From DASXHD01 sp036488725 (lineage in GTDB: Bacteria; Myxococcota_A; Polyangia; Polyangiales; Polyangiaceae), in NCBI GenBank assembly GCA_036488725.1, contig DASXHD010000003.1:62001-126000 (forward strand): a DNA stretch of 64,000 nt, read 5' to 3'. The notes beneath the pieces were generated by a model. It was not told the DNA's origin, ran no database searches, and saw nothing but the letters and a program-made list of their open reading frames with translations. This document shows positions 33,105 through 41,131 of this stretch, in pieces (within the stretch, counting starts at the first letter, position 1; every line of letters begins with the position of its first letter). A program made the position numbers and the translations under genes.

Positions 33105-33437
33105 ATGGCGAAGCGTCCTCTGGGAATGCGAAACCTCAAGCGTCGGTTGTTCGACCGACAGCCGAGGTCCGTGATGGAAGACGCACTCGCACAAAACGAA
33201 AACGTGGAGCCGACCGAGTCGGGCACGTATCCGGTTTCGCATCGCGGCACCGACGCGGGCGAAGTGACGCTCGTCGTCTACGGGTGGGACAACGTCCAGC
33301 CCGGCACGCTCTCGTGGGTGTTTCCGAGCTTCGACGCCGCGATGAAAGCGGCGAGCGCGCTCCGCAACGCGACGAAGTGGGCGATCATGGGCGGCAGCGA
33401 CGCGACCGGCGCCGTGCTCGCCGAACGCAGCGCCTAG
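33105..33437 (+). CDS. hypothetical small protein
   Basis: Predicted cytosolic protein of 110 residues, unrecognised. Basic N-terminus (MAKRPLGMRNLKRRL), then an acidic stretch and a segment 'GEVTLVVYGWDNVQPGTLSW' with 'AAMKAASALRNATKWAIMGG'. A longer start at 33048 adds nineteen residues with poor coding character. Its stop TAG shares bases with the stop of the convergent phosphoesterase gene (palindrome ctag). Divergent from the kinase pair. Confidence 0.6.
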   Translation: MAKRPLGMRNLKRRLFDRQPRSVMEDALAQNENVEPTESGTYPVSHRGTDAGEVTLVVYGWDNVQPGTLSWVFPSFDAAMKAASALRNATKWAIMGGSDATGAVLAERSA

Positions 33438-34597
33438 TCCACGATCAGCGCGCCCGACATTCCTTCGTGGCCCGAGCCGCAGAAGACGTCGCAGTGAAAC
33501 GGGTACGTTCCTGAGCGCTGCGCGACGATGCGCACGCGCGTGGGCGCGGCCGGCGAGACGCGCGCGCGAACGCCGAGCATCGGGATCGCGAAGCCGTGCT
33601 CGACGTCGGCCGACGTGAGCTCGACGACGATCGCCTCGCCCGCGCGCGCGCGAATGCGAGACGGCGCGTACTCGAAGCGGCGCGCTTCGACGCGGACGAC
33701 GCGCTCGGGCGCCGCGTACGGCGTTTCGTCGACGCGCAAGTCGCGATGGATGCCGCGCCAGCCGAGACCGTGATCGCGGCTCGACGCGTCCCACGGGAGC
33801 GGCGCGCGTTTGGGCGCGGCGCCCGGCGCGGGCAGCGGAAAAATGAGCGATCGTGACGCGTGATGCGCGATTCGCCCGGTGCGGCGATGATGCTCTTGGT
33901 GGATGTGACCGTAGAACACCGTGACTGGATCGTGGCGCCCGAGGATCTCGAGCGCGCGCGCGCCGTCGGCGGTCGCCCACTCCCACTCGGGGTACAAGTC
34001 GAAGAGCGGGCGATGCGCGAAGACGACGAGCGGAGCGCCGGCCGGCACGTCGGCGACGCGCGCTTCGAGCCACGCGAGCTGAGCGTCACCGATCGCGCCG
34101 CGCGGATCCGAGACGTTGTCGAGCCCCACGAAGTGGAGGCCCCCGTGCTCGAACGCCCAGTGCGTTTCACCGAAGCTCTCGCGAAACGCCGCGCCGCCGT
34201 CGAGCGACGCATCGTGCTCGCCCGGAAGAAAATGAATCGCCGGCACGCCGATCGACGAGACGATTTCTTTGAAGCGACCCATGCGCGCCCGGCGCTCGGC
34301 GCCGTCGTCGGTCGTGTGCGTGAGATCGCCGGTGAAGACGACGAAGTCGGGCCGCGCGGGCGACGCCGCGATGATCTCGACCGCGCGGGGCAGCGTGACT
34401 TTTGCTTCGGGGTTCGCCGCGCCCTCGTAGCCCCAATGCGTGTCGGTCAGCTGCAGAAAGAAAAAATCGCGCGCCGGAGCGGGCGTCGACGCGGCGGGCG
34501 ACGCGGCGGGCCGCTCCGATTCGCATCCGAAAAGTCCCGACGCGAACACCACGCCACCCACGCTCGCGAGCTCCAAGAATTCTCTTCGTGTCTTCAC
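33434..34597 (-). CDS. metallophosphoesterase fused to a CuA-type cupredoxin domain
   Basis: A 387-residue exported protein. The N-terminus has a Tat-like 'TRREFLELASVGG' and a lipobox-like LFGC (Cys25). Residues ~45-275 form a calcineurin-like phosphoesterase with DTH (52-54), GDLTH (90-94), 'PGEHDAS', 'FAHRPLF' and 'YGHIHQEHH'. Residues ~300-387 resemble subunit II of cytochrome oxidase or nitrous oxide reductase: His334 (VEHGFAIP) and 'CDVFCGSGHEGM' give Cys369, Cys373, His377 and Met380, the binuclear CuA ligand set. The start is a GTG preceded by GGAGG at five bases. Divergent from the ECF sigma factor gene. How phosphoesterase and copper site cooperate is unknown. Confidence 0.85.
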   Translation of the reverse strand: MKTRREFLELASVGGVVFASGLFGCESERPAASPAASTPAPARDFFFLQLTDTHWGYEGAANPEAKVTLPRAVEIIAASPARPDFVVFTGDLTHTTDDGAERRARMGRFKEIVSSIGVPAIHFLPGEHDASLDGGAAFRESFGETHWAFEHGGLHFVGLDNVSDPRGAIGDAQLAWLEARVADVPAGAPLVVFAHRPLFDLYPEWEWATADGARALEILGRHDPVTVFYGHIHQEHHRRTGRIAHHASRSLIFPLPAPGAAPKRAPLPWDASSRDHGLGWRGIHRDLRVDETPYAAPERVVRVEARRFEYAPSRIRARAGEAIVVELTSADVEHGFAIPMLGVRARVSPAAPTRVRIVAQRSGTYPFHCDVFCGSGHEGMSGALIVD

Positions 34598-34701
34598 GTC
34601 GGCCTCCAACCGCGAAAACGGCGGCGGGCGCGTTCGGTTCCAATTTTTTCGACGAGGGAACCTTTCGGCGCTTCGTGCGTTTTGTCTTTCGAAGGGCTCC
34701 G

Positions 34702-35187
34702 ATGAGCACGCTCGCGAGCGAAGCGCTCGCCCACCTCGACGCGCTCTTTCACGTCGCGCGCTACCTCACCGGCGACGACGGCGCGGCCGAAGATCTCGTG
34801 CAGGAAACTTACGCGCGCGCGCTCGGCGCCGAAGCGTCGTTCGCGCGCGGAACGAATTTGCGGGCCTGGCTGATGCGAATTTTGCGAAATGCGTTCATCG
34901 ATCAAACGCGGCGCGACGCGCGCGTTCGCGGGGGCCTCGATGCCGACGAGATCGCCGAGGACGTCGACGTGCCTCTGCGTTCGTTCGTCGCGGCCGATCT
35001 CGAAAAGGCGCTGCTCGATTTGTCGCCCGACGCGCGCGCGACGATCTTGCTCGACCTCGAGGGCCTCAGCGAAGCCGAGCTCGCCGAGGCGATGGGCTGC
35101 GCGCCGGGCACGATCAAATCGCGGCTCGCGCGGGCGCGGGCCGCGCTTCGCGCGCGTCTTTCGTCCTACGCGAGGAGCGAGTCATGA
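34702..35187 (+). CDS. ECF-type RNA polymerase sigma factor
   Basis: Sigma-70 family factor of 161 residues with region 2 ('ARYLTGDDGAAEDLVQETYA', 'NLRAWLMRILRNAFIDQTRR') and region 4 ('LDLEGLSEAELAEAMGCAPG' then TIKSRLARARAAL). The start ATG at 34702 removes an unconserved in-frame extension. It overlaps the following anti-sigma-like gene by ATGA. Divergent from the phosphoesterase-CuA gene across about 100 bases, so that gene is a candidate target. Confidence 0.92.
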   Translation: MSTLASEALAHLDALFHVARYLTGDDGAAEDLVQETYARALGAEASFARGTNLRAWLMRILRNAFIDQTRRDARVRGGLDADEIAEDVDVPLRSFVAADLEKALLDLSPDARATILLDLEGLSEAELAEAMGCAPGTIKSRLARARAALRARLSSYARSES

Positions 35188-35798
35188 CCGACGAAGAGCT
35201 CACCGCGCTCCTTCGCGAGCGCTTGCCGCGCCGGACTGCGCCCGCGGCGCTACGCGCGCGTCTCGAACGGCGCTACGCTAAAAAGCGGCGCGCGAGCAAC
35301 GTGGTCGTCGCGCTCGCGGCCCTCGCGTTCGTCGCGCTCGTGCTTTTCTTCGCGCGGCGCCACGATGTCGCCGCGCCTTCGCCGATGATCGCCGAGGCGG
35401 TCAACGATCACCTTCGCGTCCTCTACGCCGAGCGACCGCTCGAAATCGAGAGCGGCGGCATCCATCAAGTGAAGCCGTGGTTCGCTGGGCGCGTCGACTT
35501 CGCGCCGGCGATCGCCTTCGACGGCGACGCGGATTTCCCGCTGCAAGGTGGATCAGTTGCAGTCTACATCGATCGAAAAGCTGCCGCGTTCGTCTACAAG
35601 CACAAGCTCCACGTGATCACCCTGCTCGTGTTTCGCGCCGACGGGCTCCCGTGGGGCCGCGCGGACGAAGTCGTGACCTCGTCGCGCGGCTTCCACGTCG
35701 TCTTGTGGCGCGCGGGCGATCTCGGCTACGCGCTCGTCTCCGACGTCGCCGCCGAAGACCTCGCGACGCTCGAGCAACGCATCAAGGCTGCGCGATGA
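35184..35798 (+). CDS. putative membrane anti-sigma factor
   Basis: Protein of 204 residues. A short cytosolic N-terminus (MTDEELTALLRERLPRRTAP) is followed by a membrane helix (about 38-57) and an exported C-terminal domain of about 145 residues with 'GIHQVKPWFAGRVDFAPAIA', a pattern seen in anti-sigma factor C-terminal domains that inspect the envelope. The ATGA overlap with the ECF gene supports a sigma/anti-sigma pair. There is no zinc HxxxCxxC motif. The 3' end overlaps the convergent thiolase by 17 bases. Confidence 0.85.
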   Translation: MTDEELTALLRERLPRRTAPAALRARLERRYAKKRRASNVVVALAALAFVALVLFFARRHDVAAPSPMIAEAVNDHLRVLYAERPLEIESGGIHQVKPWFAGRVDFAPAIAFDGDADFPLQGGSVAVYIDRKAAAFVYKHKLHVITLLVFRADGLPWGRADEVVTSSRGFHVVLWRAGDLGYALVSDVAAEDLATLEQRIKAAR

Positions 35799-36972
35799 CG
35801 ACCGCGATGCCCTGACCGCCGCCGATGCACGCGCTTCCGACCGCGAGCTTGCCCTTGCGGCGACGAAGCTCGTAGACGAGGTGCGTCGTGATGCGCGCGC
35901 CGCTCGCGCCGAGCGGGTGTCCGAGCGCGATGGCGCCGCCGTTCACGTTGGTCTTCTGCCGATCGAGCCCGAGCTCTTTTTCGACGGCGAGGTACTGCGG
36001 CGCGAACGCTTCGTTCACCTCGACGACGTCCATGTCCGAGAGCTTCATCTCGGCGCGCGCGAGCGCGGCCTTGATCGCGGGCGCGGGCCCGATGCCCATG
36101 ATGCTCGGGTCGACGCCGGCGACGCCCCACGAGACGATGCGCGCGAGCGGCTCGAGATTTTTCGCTTTCACGAAATCTTCTGTCGCGAGGACGAGCGCCG
36201 CGGCGCCGTCGCAGATCCCGGACGCGTTACCCGCGGTCACGACGCCGTCCTTCTTGAAGACCGGCGGGAGCTTCCCGAGGATCTCGAGTGTCGTCTGCGG
36301 ACGCGGATGCTCGTCGATTGCAAACTGCACGGTTCCCTTCTTCGACGTGATCTCGACCGGCGTGATCTCGTCTTTGAAGAAGCCTTTCTCGTTCGCCGCG
36401 GCCCAGCGCTGCTGGCTCGAGAGCGCGTACTCGTCGCAGTCTTTCCGCGTGATGCCGTATTTCGTCGCGAGGTTCTCGGCGGTGACCGCCATCGGCGTGT
36501 TGCAGTACGAATCGGTGAGCGCGCTCCAAAGCGAGTCTTCGACCGCCGGAGATTTTCCGAACGGCCAGCCCTCGCGCGCGCCGCGGAGGATGTGCGGCGC
36601 TTGCGTCATGTTCTCGGTGCCCGCGGTGAGGACGACGTCCGCCTCGCCGAGGAGGAGCTGCTCGACGCCGTTCACGATCGCTTGAAAGCCCGAGCCGCAG
36701 AGCCGATTCACCGTGAGCGCGGGCGTCGTGATCGGAAGGCCCGCTTTGAGACCCACGTGGCGCGCGCAATAAATCGCGTCGGCGCTCGTCTGCATGACGT
36801 TTCCGACGATGACGTGGCCGATCGCGTCGGGCGCGACCTTCGACTGCGCGAGCGCGGCCTTCGACGCGACGACGCCGAGATCGGTCGCGGTGACGCCCTT
36901 GAGCGTGCCCTGCATGGTGCCGAACGCGGTCCGCTTGGCCGCGACGATGAAAATATTTTTGGAGTGCTTCAT
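35782..36972 (-). CDS. acetyl-CoA acetyltransferase (thiolase)
   Basis: Thiolase of 396 residues. The acyl-accepting Cys92 is in 'NRLCGSGFQAI'; the other catalytic motifs are 'NGGAIALGHPLGASGAR' (His) and 'GSACIGGGQGIAV' (second Cys). Family members either condense two acetyl-CoA or cleave 3-ketoacyl-CoA; overall it resembles the ACAA2/acetyl-CoA C-acyltransferase type. It may serve fatty-acid breakdown together with the MaoC-type hydratase 1.8 kb away. Full length, start at MKHSKNIF. Confidence 0.94.
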   Translation of the reverse strand: MKHSKNIFIVAAKRTAFGTMQGTLKGVTATDLGVVASKAALAQSKVAPDAIGHVIVGNVMQTSADAIYCARHVGLKAGLPITTPALTVNRLCGSGFQAIVNGVEQLLLGEADVVLTAGTENMTQAPHILRGAREGWPFGKSPAVEDSLWSALTDSYCNTPMAVTAENLATKYGITRKDCDEYALSSQQRWAAANEKGFFKDEITPVEITSKKGTVQFAIDEHPRPQTTLEILGKLPPVFKKDGVVTAGNASGICDGAAALVLATEDFVKAKNLEPLARIVSWGVAGVDPSIMGIGPAPAIKAALARAEMKLSDMDVVEVNEAFAPQYLAVEKELGLDRQKTNVNGGAIALGHPLGASGARITTHLVYELRRRKGKLAVGSACIGGGQGIAVVIAQP

Positions 36973-37007
36973 GGCGGGCGGAGATTACACCATTGTAGAC
37001 TGATGCG

Positions 37008-38279
37008 ATGCGGTTGCTCGGCGTCGCGGCGTGTGCGGTTTTCTTGTGCGCGTGCGGCGGCGGCGACGACTCGTCGCAAACCGACGCGAGCTCCGACGCG
37101 AGCCCAAAGGACGTGTCGGCCGAGGCCGCGCACGACGCCGCGGTCGAGGCGGCGCCACCCAAAATCGACGCGGGATATCCCGGGCCACACTCGGCCGCGC
37201 CGCAAGTCGACACGCTGGGCGGCGCGGTGCTCACCGCGCCCAACGTCGTTCCGATTTTTTTTCCGAACGATCCTTCGGAGACCGACGTCGAGTCGTTCCT
37301 CGCCGCGCTCGCGAGCGGGAGCTTTTGGAGCGCGGCGACGAGCGAGTACGGCGTCGGCCCGCTCACCGTCGACAAGTCGGTCGTCGTCACCGACACGCCG
37401 CCGATGACGACCACGTCGACGCAAATCGAAGCCTGGCTCGACAGCTACCTCGACGGCACGCACCCGGAGTTTCCGGCCATCACCGCGAACAACGTCTACG
37501 TCGTGTTCTATCCGGCGACGACGACGATCAGCGACGACATCGTCGGGACCGCCTGCGTCGACTACGGCGGCTATCACGACGAATCAGCCAACGCGTCCAA
37601 ACAAAACTTCATTTACGCGGTCATGCCTCGCTGCAGCACGTTCGGTTATTTGAACGGCCTCGACGCGCTCACCGGCCCGCTGTCGCACGAGATCGAAGAA
37701 GCGGCGACCGATCCGCACCCGCAGACCGCGCCCGCGTACGCCATCGCCGATCAAGATCACATGGTCTGGAACCTCGCGCCGCTCGGCGAGCTCGGCGACA
37801 TGTGCGCGTACGAGCCGCAGAGCTTCCAGCGGCTCGTCGGCAGTTACATGGTCCAGCGCCTCTGGTCCAACGTGTCGGCGAAAGCCGGCCACGATCCGTG
37901 CGCGCCGGTCCTCGCCGCGCCTTACTACAACGCGGCGCCCGTCTTCACCGAGACCGTGACGCTCGACTACGCGGGCCAGAAGATCACGACGAAAGGCTCG
38001 CAAATCTCGCTCGGCAAGAGCAAGACGATCGACGTGCAGCTCTTCTCCGACGCGCCGACGTCCGATTGGAGCGTGACCGCCGTCGACACGACGTACGGCA
38101 CGAACCAACCGCAGCAGCTCGACTTCCAATGGGATGCGCAGACCGGCAACAACGGCGACGTCTTCCACGTCACGATCACGCGCCTCGCCAACGGCCCGTA
38201 CAACGGCAGCGAGTTTTACCTCTACGCGTCGCGCGACCAGCAGACATGGAACATGTGGTTCGGTTTCGTGCAGAATTAA
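37008..38279 (+). CDS. hypothetical lipoprotein with HExxE-like motif
   Basis: Predicted lipoprotein of 423 residues (lipobox CAC, about Cys16), Asp/Ala-rich spacer to ~55, then a globular domain. The central motif 'GPLSHEIEEAATDPHP' is of the kind found in a group of uncharacterised secreted proteins and looks like a metal-binding HExxE site; Glu and His placement would suit a metallopeptidase but no third ligand is certain. Conserved-looking Cys pairs (TACVDYGGY, MPRCSTFGY, DMCAYEP, DPCAPV) suggest disulfides. C-terminal ~100 residues are beta-rich. Divergent from the thiolase. Confidence 0.75.
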   Translation: MRLLGVAACAVFLCACGGGDDSSQTDASSDASPKDVSAEAAHDAAVEAAPPKIDAGYPGPHSAAPQVDTLGGAVLTAPNVVPIFFPNDPSETDVESFLAALASGSFWSAATSEYGVGPLTVDKSVVVTDTPPMTTTSTQIEAWLDSYLDGTHPEFPAITANNVYVVFYPATTTISDDIVGTACVDYGGYHDESANASKQNFIYAVMPRCSTFGYLNGLDALTGPLSHEIEEAATDPHPQTAPAYAIADQDHMVWNLAPLGELGDMCAYEPQSFQRLVGSYMVQRLWSNVSAKAGHDPCAPVLAAPYYNAAPVFTETVTLDYAGQKITTKGSQISLGKSKTIDVQLFSDAPTSDWSVTAVDTTYGTNQPQQLDFQWDAQTGNNGDVFHVTITRLANGPYNGSEFYLYASRDQQTWNMWFGFVQN

Positions 38280-38286
38280 TCCTCCG

Positions 38287-38775
38287 ATGAGCGAAGGGTA
38301 CAGAGACGATCTCGCCGCGGCGCAGGCCCGCGTCGCGGAGCTCGAGGCGAAGCTCGGCGGCGAGCCGTCGAGCGATCTCGCGACCCTCGAGCGGCAGCAC
38401 GCCGCGCTCGTTCGCTCGGTGCCCACGCGAGGACGCGTTCGGCTCATCGCCGGCCTCGCGATTTTCGTCTCGCTCGTCACGCTCGCGTCGATGCTCTTTC
38501 TCTCGAGCCCGTACGACCATCATCCGCGCTTCCAGATCGCGATGCAGATGCTCGGGATGGCCGCGATGGCGTTCCTCGCGACGACGCAGTGGCTGAGCCG
38601 CGTGATGACGCTTCAATCGGTGAAGCTGAGCGAGCGTCTCCTCGCCGCCGAACGCGCGCGTGTCGCGCTCGAATCGCGCGCCCGAATCGCGGAGCAACCA
38701 CGCGTCGCGATCGCCGAGCCGCTCGAAGAAGCCGCCGAAGAGGCCGCTACGCGAACGTCGCAGACGCGGCGGTGA
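38287..38775 (+). CDS. hypothetical coiled-coil membrane protein
   Basis: Predicted protein of 162 residues: N-terminal heptad-like helix (about 5-45, AAAQARVAELEAKL), two membrane helices (about 54-74 and 85-104), and a second charged helix with an Ala/Glu-rich tail. Eight bases after the preceding lipoprotein stop, so probably in one transcript. The 3' end overlaps the convergent MaoC-type gene by 29 bases. Function unknown. Confidence 0.68.
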   Translation: MSEGYRDDLAAAQARVAELEAKLGGEPSSDLATLERQHAALVRSVPTRGRVRLIAGLAIFVSLVTLASMLFLSSPYDHHPRFQIAMQMLGMAAMAFLATTQWLSRVMTLQSVKLSERLLAAERARVALESRARIAEQPRVAIAEPLEEAAEEAATRTSQTRR

Positions 38776-39592
38776 TCACGTTCTCTTCGCGCTCTTTCAC
38801 CGAGACGACGAGCCCGATTTTTCCCGGCGCGACGATCCAACCTTGCGTCACGATCGTCTCGCCCGGCCAAACCGGTTTGCTGAATCGACCGTCGAAGCCC
38901 GTGAGCCGCGACGCGTCGCCGCCGCACGCCCCCTTCGCGGCGTGCCGAACCATGAAACCGTACGTGCAGAGCCCGTGCAAAATCGGTCCTTGCTCGAAGC
39001 CGACCGCTTTGGCGAACTCGGGGTCGGCGTGGAGCGGGTTCGGGTCGCCGCTCAGGCGATAGAGGAGCGCTTGCTCGGGCGTCGTTTTTTCTTCGACGCG
39101 AAAGTCCGGCTCGCGATCTTTGGGCACGGTGATCTCGGCGGGCTCTTTCGGCGGGGGGTCGCCGCCGAAGCCGCCAGCGTTGCGATAGACGATCGTCCAC
39201 GTTCCCTCGGCGACGAGCTCGCCTTTTTCATTTTTGGTGTGCGTGTCGACGAGCACGCTCGCGAAACGGCGCAAGTCGTAGATGCCGCGGATGGTCGCGG
39301 TCGACGTGAGCTCGCCGCTCGGCGCGAACGGCTTGTGCACGCGGAAGCGCTGCGCGCCGTGCACGACCATCGCGAAGTCGCCGCCGCTCCGTCCGAGCGC
39401 GTCGAGCATCACGGGAAACGTCGGCACGACCGCGAAGCTCGGGATGACCTTCGGCCCGCGCTTTTCGTAGAGAAAATCGAGCTCGTCTTTTTTCGCGCCG
39501 ACACCGAGCGCGTAGAGGATCGTGTCCTTGTGCGTGTACGCGAAACGCGACGGCTCGGAAGTCTTGCCGACGATCGACAGATCGAAACCCAT
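38747..39592 (-). CDS. MaoC-like enoyl-CoA hydratase (hydratase 2 type)
   Basis: Double-hotdog protein of 281 residues. The C-terminal half carries the hydratase 2 signature 'YRLSGDPNPLHADPEFAKAV' with catalytic Asp and His, then 'GPILHGLCTYGF'. The N-terminal half (GFDLSIVGKTSEPSRFAYTH...) is the non-catalytic hotdog, as in the hydratase part of peroxisomal multifunctional enzyme 2. Likely forms (R)-3-hydroxyacyl-CoA from trans-2-enoyl-CoA. Together with the nearby thiolase it suggests fatty-acid or polyhydroxyalkanoate metabolism, though they are not in one operon. Confidence 0.9.
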   Translation of the reverse strand: MGFDLSIVGKTSEPSRFAYTHKDTILYALGVGAKKDELDFLYEKRGPKVIPSFAVVPTFPVMLDALGRSGGDFAMVVHGAQRFRVHKPFAPSGELTSTATIRGIYDLRRFASVLVDTHTKNEKGELVAEGTWTIVYRNAGGFGGDPPPKEPAEITVPKDREPDFRVEEKTTPEQALLYRLSGDPNPLHADPEFAKAVGFEQGPILHGLCTYGFMVRHAAKGACGGDASRLTGFDGRFSKPVWPGETIVTQGWIVAPGKIGLVVSVKEREENVITAASATFA

Positions 39593-39619
39593 GGCGAGCT
39601 TCTACCATCACTTCCGCCG

Positions 39620-39646
39620 ACAGCTGATAGCTGATAGCTGACAGCT
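39620..39646. repeat. short tandem repeat of agctgat units
   Basis: Three to four imperfect 7-base direct repeats (agctgat, agctgat, agctgac, agct) lie immediately before the SctT/FliR start codon. They contain repeated AGCT palindromes. Role unknown. Confidence 0.7.
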
Positions 39647-39649
39647 CTC

Positions 39650-40384
39650 ATGCCCGGCGTGCTCAACGAAGTGGTCGTCGCCTTTCGCGACGCCGGCGTC
39701 GACCTCGGCGCGCTCGGGCTCGCGTGGGCGCGCGTGACGCCCGCGGTGACGATCGTGCCGGCGTTCGGTTTGCGCGCGCTGCCCGCTCCGGCACGCGGCG
39801 TCATCGCGCTCGCGCTCGCGGCGTGCATCTATCCGTCGGTGACGCCGATCGCCGCGACGCTCGACGTGCCGTGGCCGCTCCTTCTCGTCGGCGAGGTGCT
39901 CCGCGGGTTGCCGGTCGCGATCGCGGCGGCGGCTGTTTTGTGGGGCGCCACGATGGTCGGCGGCATGCTCGACAACTTGCGCGGCTCACAAGATTCGATG
40001 CAGGTCCCGGTCATCGAGGGCCAGACGACGCCGATGGCGATTCCGTTCACCCTCCTTGGCGGCGCGATTTTTCTGACGACCGGCGGTCCCGCGCGCATCG
40101 CGCAGGCGCTCGCGACCGCGCCGATTCCGGCGCACCCGCTGCTCGGCGCCGTGAACGATCTCGCCGGCTCGGTCGCGCTCGCCGTGTCCATCGGCGCGCC
40201 GCTCCTCGTCGCGTCGCTCGTCATCGAGGTGACCGGCGCGGTCATCGCGCGCGCGTCGTCGCCTGCGCAAATCCACGCGCTCCTCGCGCCGCTTCGCGCG
40301 ATGGGGCTGCTCGTCGTCTGCGGAATCGTGCTCGACCGAATCGCCGCGGTGATGGCCATCGCCGTCCGGAGCGTGCCGCGCTAA
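39650..40384 (+). CDS. type III export apparatus protein, SctT/FliR family
   Basis: Integral membrane protein of 244 residues of the FliR/SctT family, a component of the export gate of flagellar and virulence type III secretion systems. Family traits seen: N-terminal 'LAWARVTPAVTIVPAFGLRA', mid-protein 'GATMVGGMLDNLRGSQDSMQ' (the region resembling 'GxxidxqrG' of FliR) and C-terminal hydrophobic helices. Six to seven membrane segments are likely. No other secretion or flagellar gene is in the window, so it is isolated. The start is placed at MPGVLNEV. Confidence 0.8.
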   Translation: MPGVLNEVVVAFRDAGVDLGALGLAWARVTPAVTIVPAFGLRALPAPARGVIALALAACIYPSVTPIAATLDVPWPLLLVGEVLRGLPVAIAAAAVLWGATMVGGMLDNLRGSQDSMQVPVIEGQTTPMAIPFTLLGGAIFLTTGGPARIAQALATAPIPAHPLLGAVNDLAGSVALAVSIGAPLLVASLVIEVTGAVIARASSPAQIHALLAPLRAMGLLVVCGIVLDRIAAVMAIAVRSVPR

Positions 40385-40394
40385 GCCATGGGTG

Positions 40395-41048
40395 ATGAAC
40401 CAAGAGCTTTGGAACGAGGTCGATCGTTATTTCGAAGACTCGCTGCTCGGCCGCGACGATGGCCTCGCGCAAGCGCTCGCCGCGAGCGCCGACGCGGGTT
40501 TACCGGCGATCGCCGTGTCGCCGACGCAAGGCAAGATGCTGCACCTCTTCGCGCGCATGCTCGGCGCGCGCCGCGTGCTCGAGGTCGGAACGCTCGGCGG
40601 GTACAGCGCGATCTGGCTCGCGCGCGCGCTTCCGGCCGACGGCAAGCTCGTCTCGCTCGAGATCGATCCGAAGCACGCCGACGTCGCACGAAAGAACCTC
40701 GCGCGCGCCGGTCTCGGCGGCGTCGCCGAAGTTCGCGTGGGGCCGGCGCTCGAATCGCTTCGTTCGATTGAAGGTCCGTTCGATTTCGTCTTCATCGACG
40801 CCGACAAGCCGAACAACGCAAACTACTTTCGCGCCGCGGTCGACCTCGTGCGCGCGGGCGGCGCCATCGTCGTCGACAACATCGCGCGGAGCGGCAAAGT
40901 CGTCGACGAGGCGAGCACCGACGCGAACGTACGCGGCGTTCGTGAGCTCATGACGGCGATCGCGAACGAACCGCGCGTGACCGCGACCGCGATTCAGACT
41001 GTTGGAGCGAAGGGGTACGACGGGTTTTTGCTGGCGATGAAGAGGTAG
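40395..41048 (+). CDS. SAM-dependent O-methyltransferase
   Basis: Class I methyltransferase of 217 residues, of the catechol/caffeoyl-CoA O-methyltransferase type. SAM motif I 'RRVLEVGTLGGYSAIWLA'; metal-binding pattern 'FDFVFIDADKPNNANYF' and 'GAIVVDNIARSGKVVD' (D..D-N) as in cation-dependent enzymes; an N-terminal 'SPTQGKMLHLFARML' helix contacts SAM. The start is the ATG at 40395, with a GTG directly before it. Substrate unknown, probably a vicinal diol. Confidence 0.9.
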   Translation: MNQELWNEVDRYFEDSLLGRDDGLAQALAASADAGLPAIAVSPTQGKMLHLFARMLGARRVLEVGTLGGYSAIWLARALPADGKLVSLEIDPKHADVARKNLARAGLGGVAEVRVGPALESLRSIEGPFDFVFIDADKPNNANYFRAAVDLVRAGGAIVVDNIARSGKVVDEASTDANVRGVRELMTAIANEPRVTATAIQTVGAKGYDGFLLAMKR

Positions 41049-41076
41049 CTCCCCCGCTCGTCCTCGCCGATGGCCG

Positions 41077-41118
41077 TGACCGGCAACGTTGCCGGTCGAC
41101 CGGCAATATGGCCGGTTT
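41077..41118. repeat. paired palindromic repeat, copy 7
   Basis: A perfect 18-base palindrome accggcaacgttgccggt (41079-41096) is followed by accggcaatatggccggt (41099-41116), centres 20 bases apart. It is placed between two convergent stop codons (41048 and 41132) and could act as a bidirectional terminator-like hairpin. It lies 24 kb from the other copies. Confidence 0.9.
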
Positions 41119-41131
41119 GGCGGAGGGAGCC

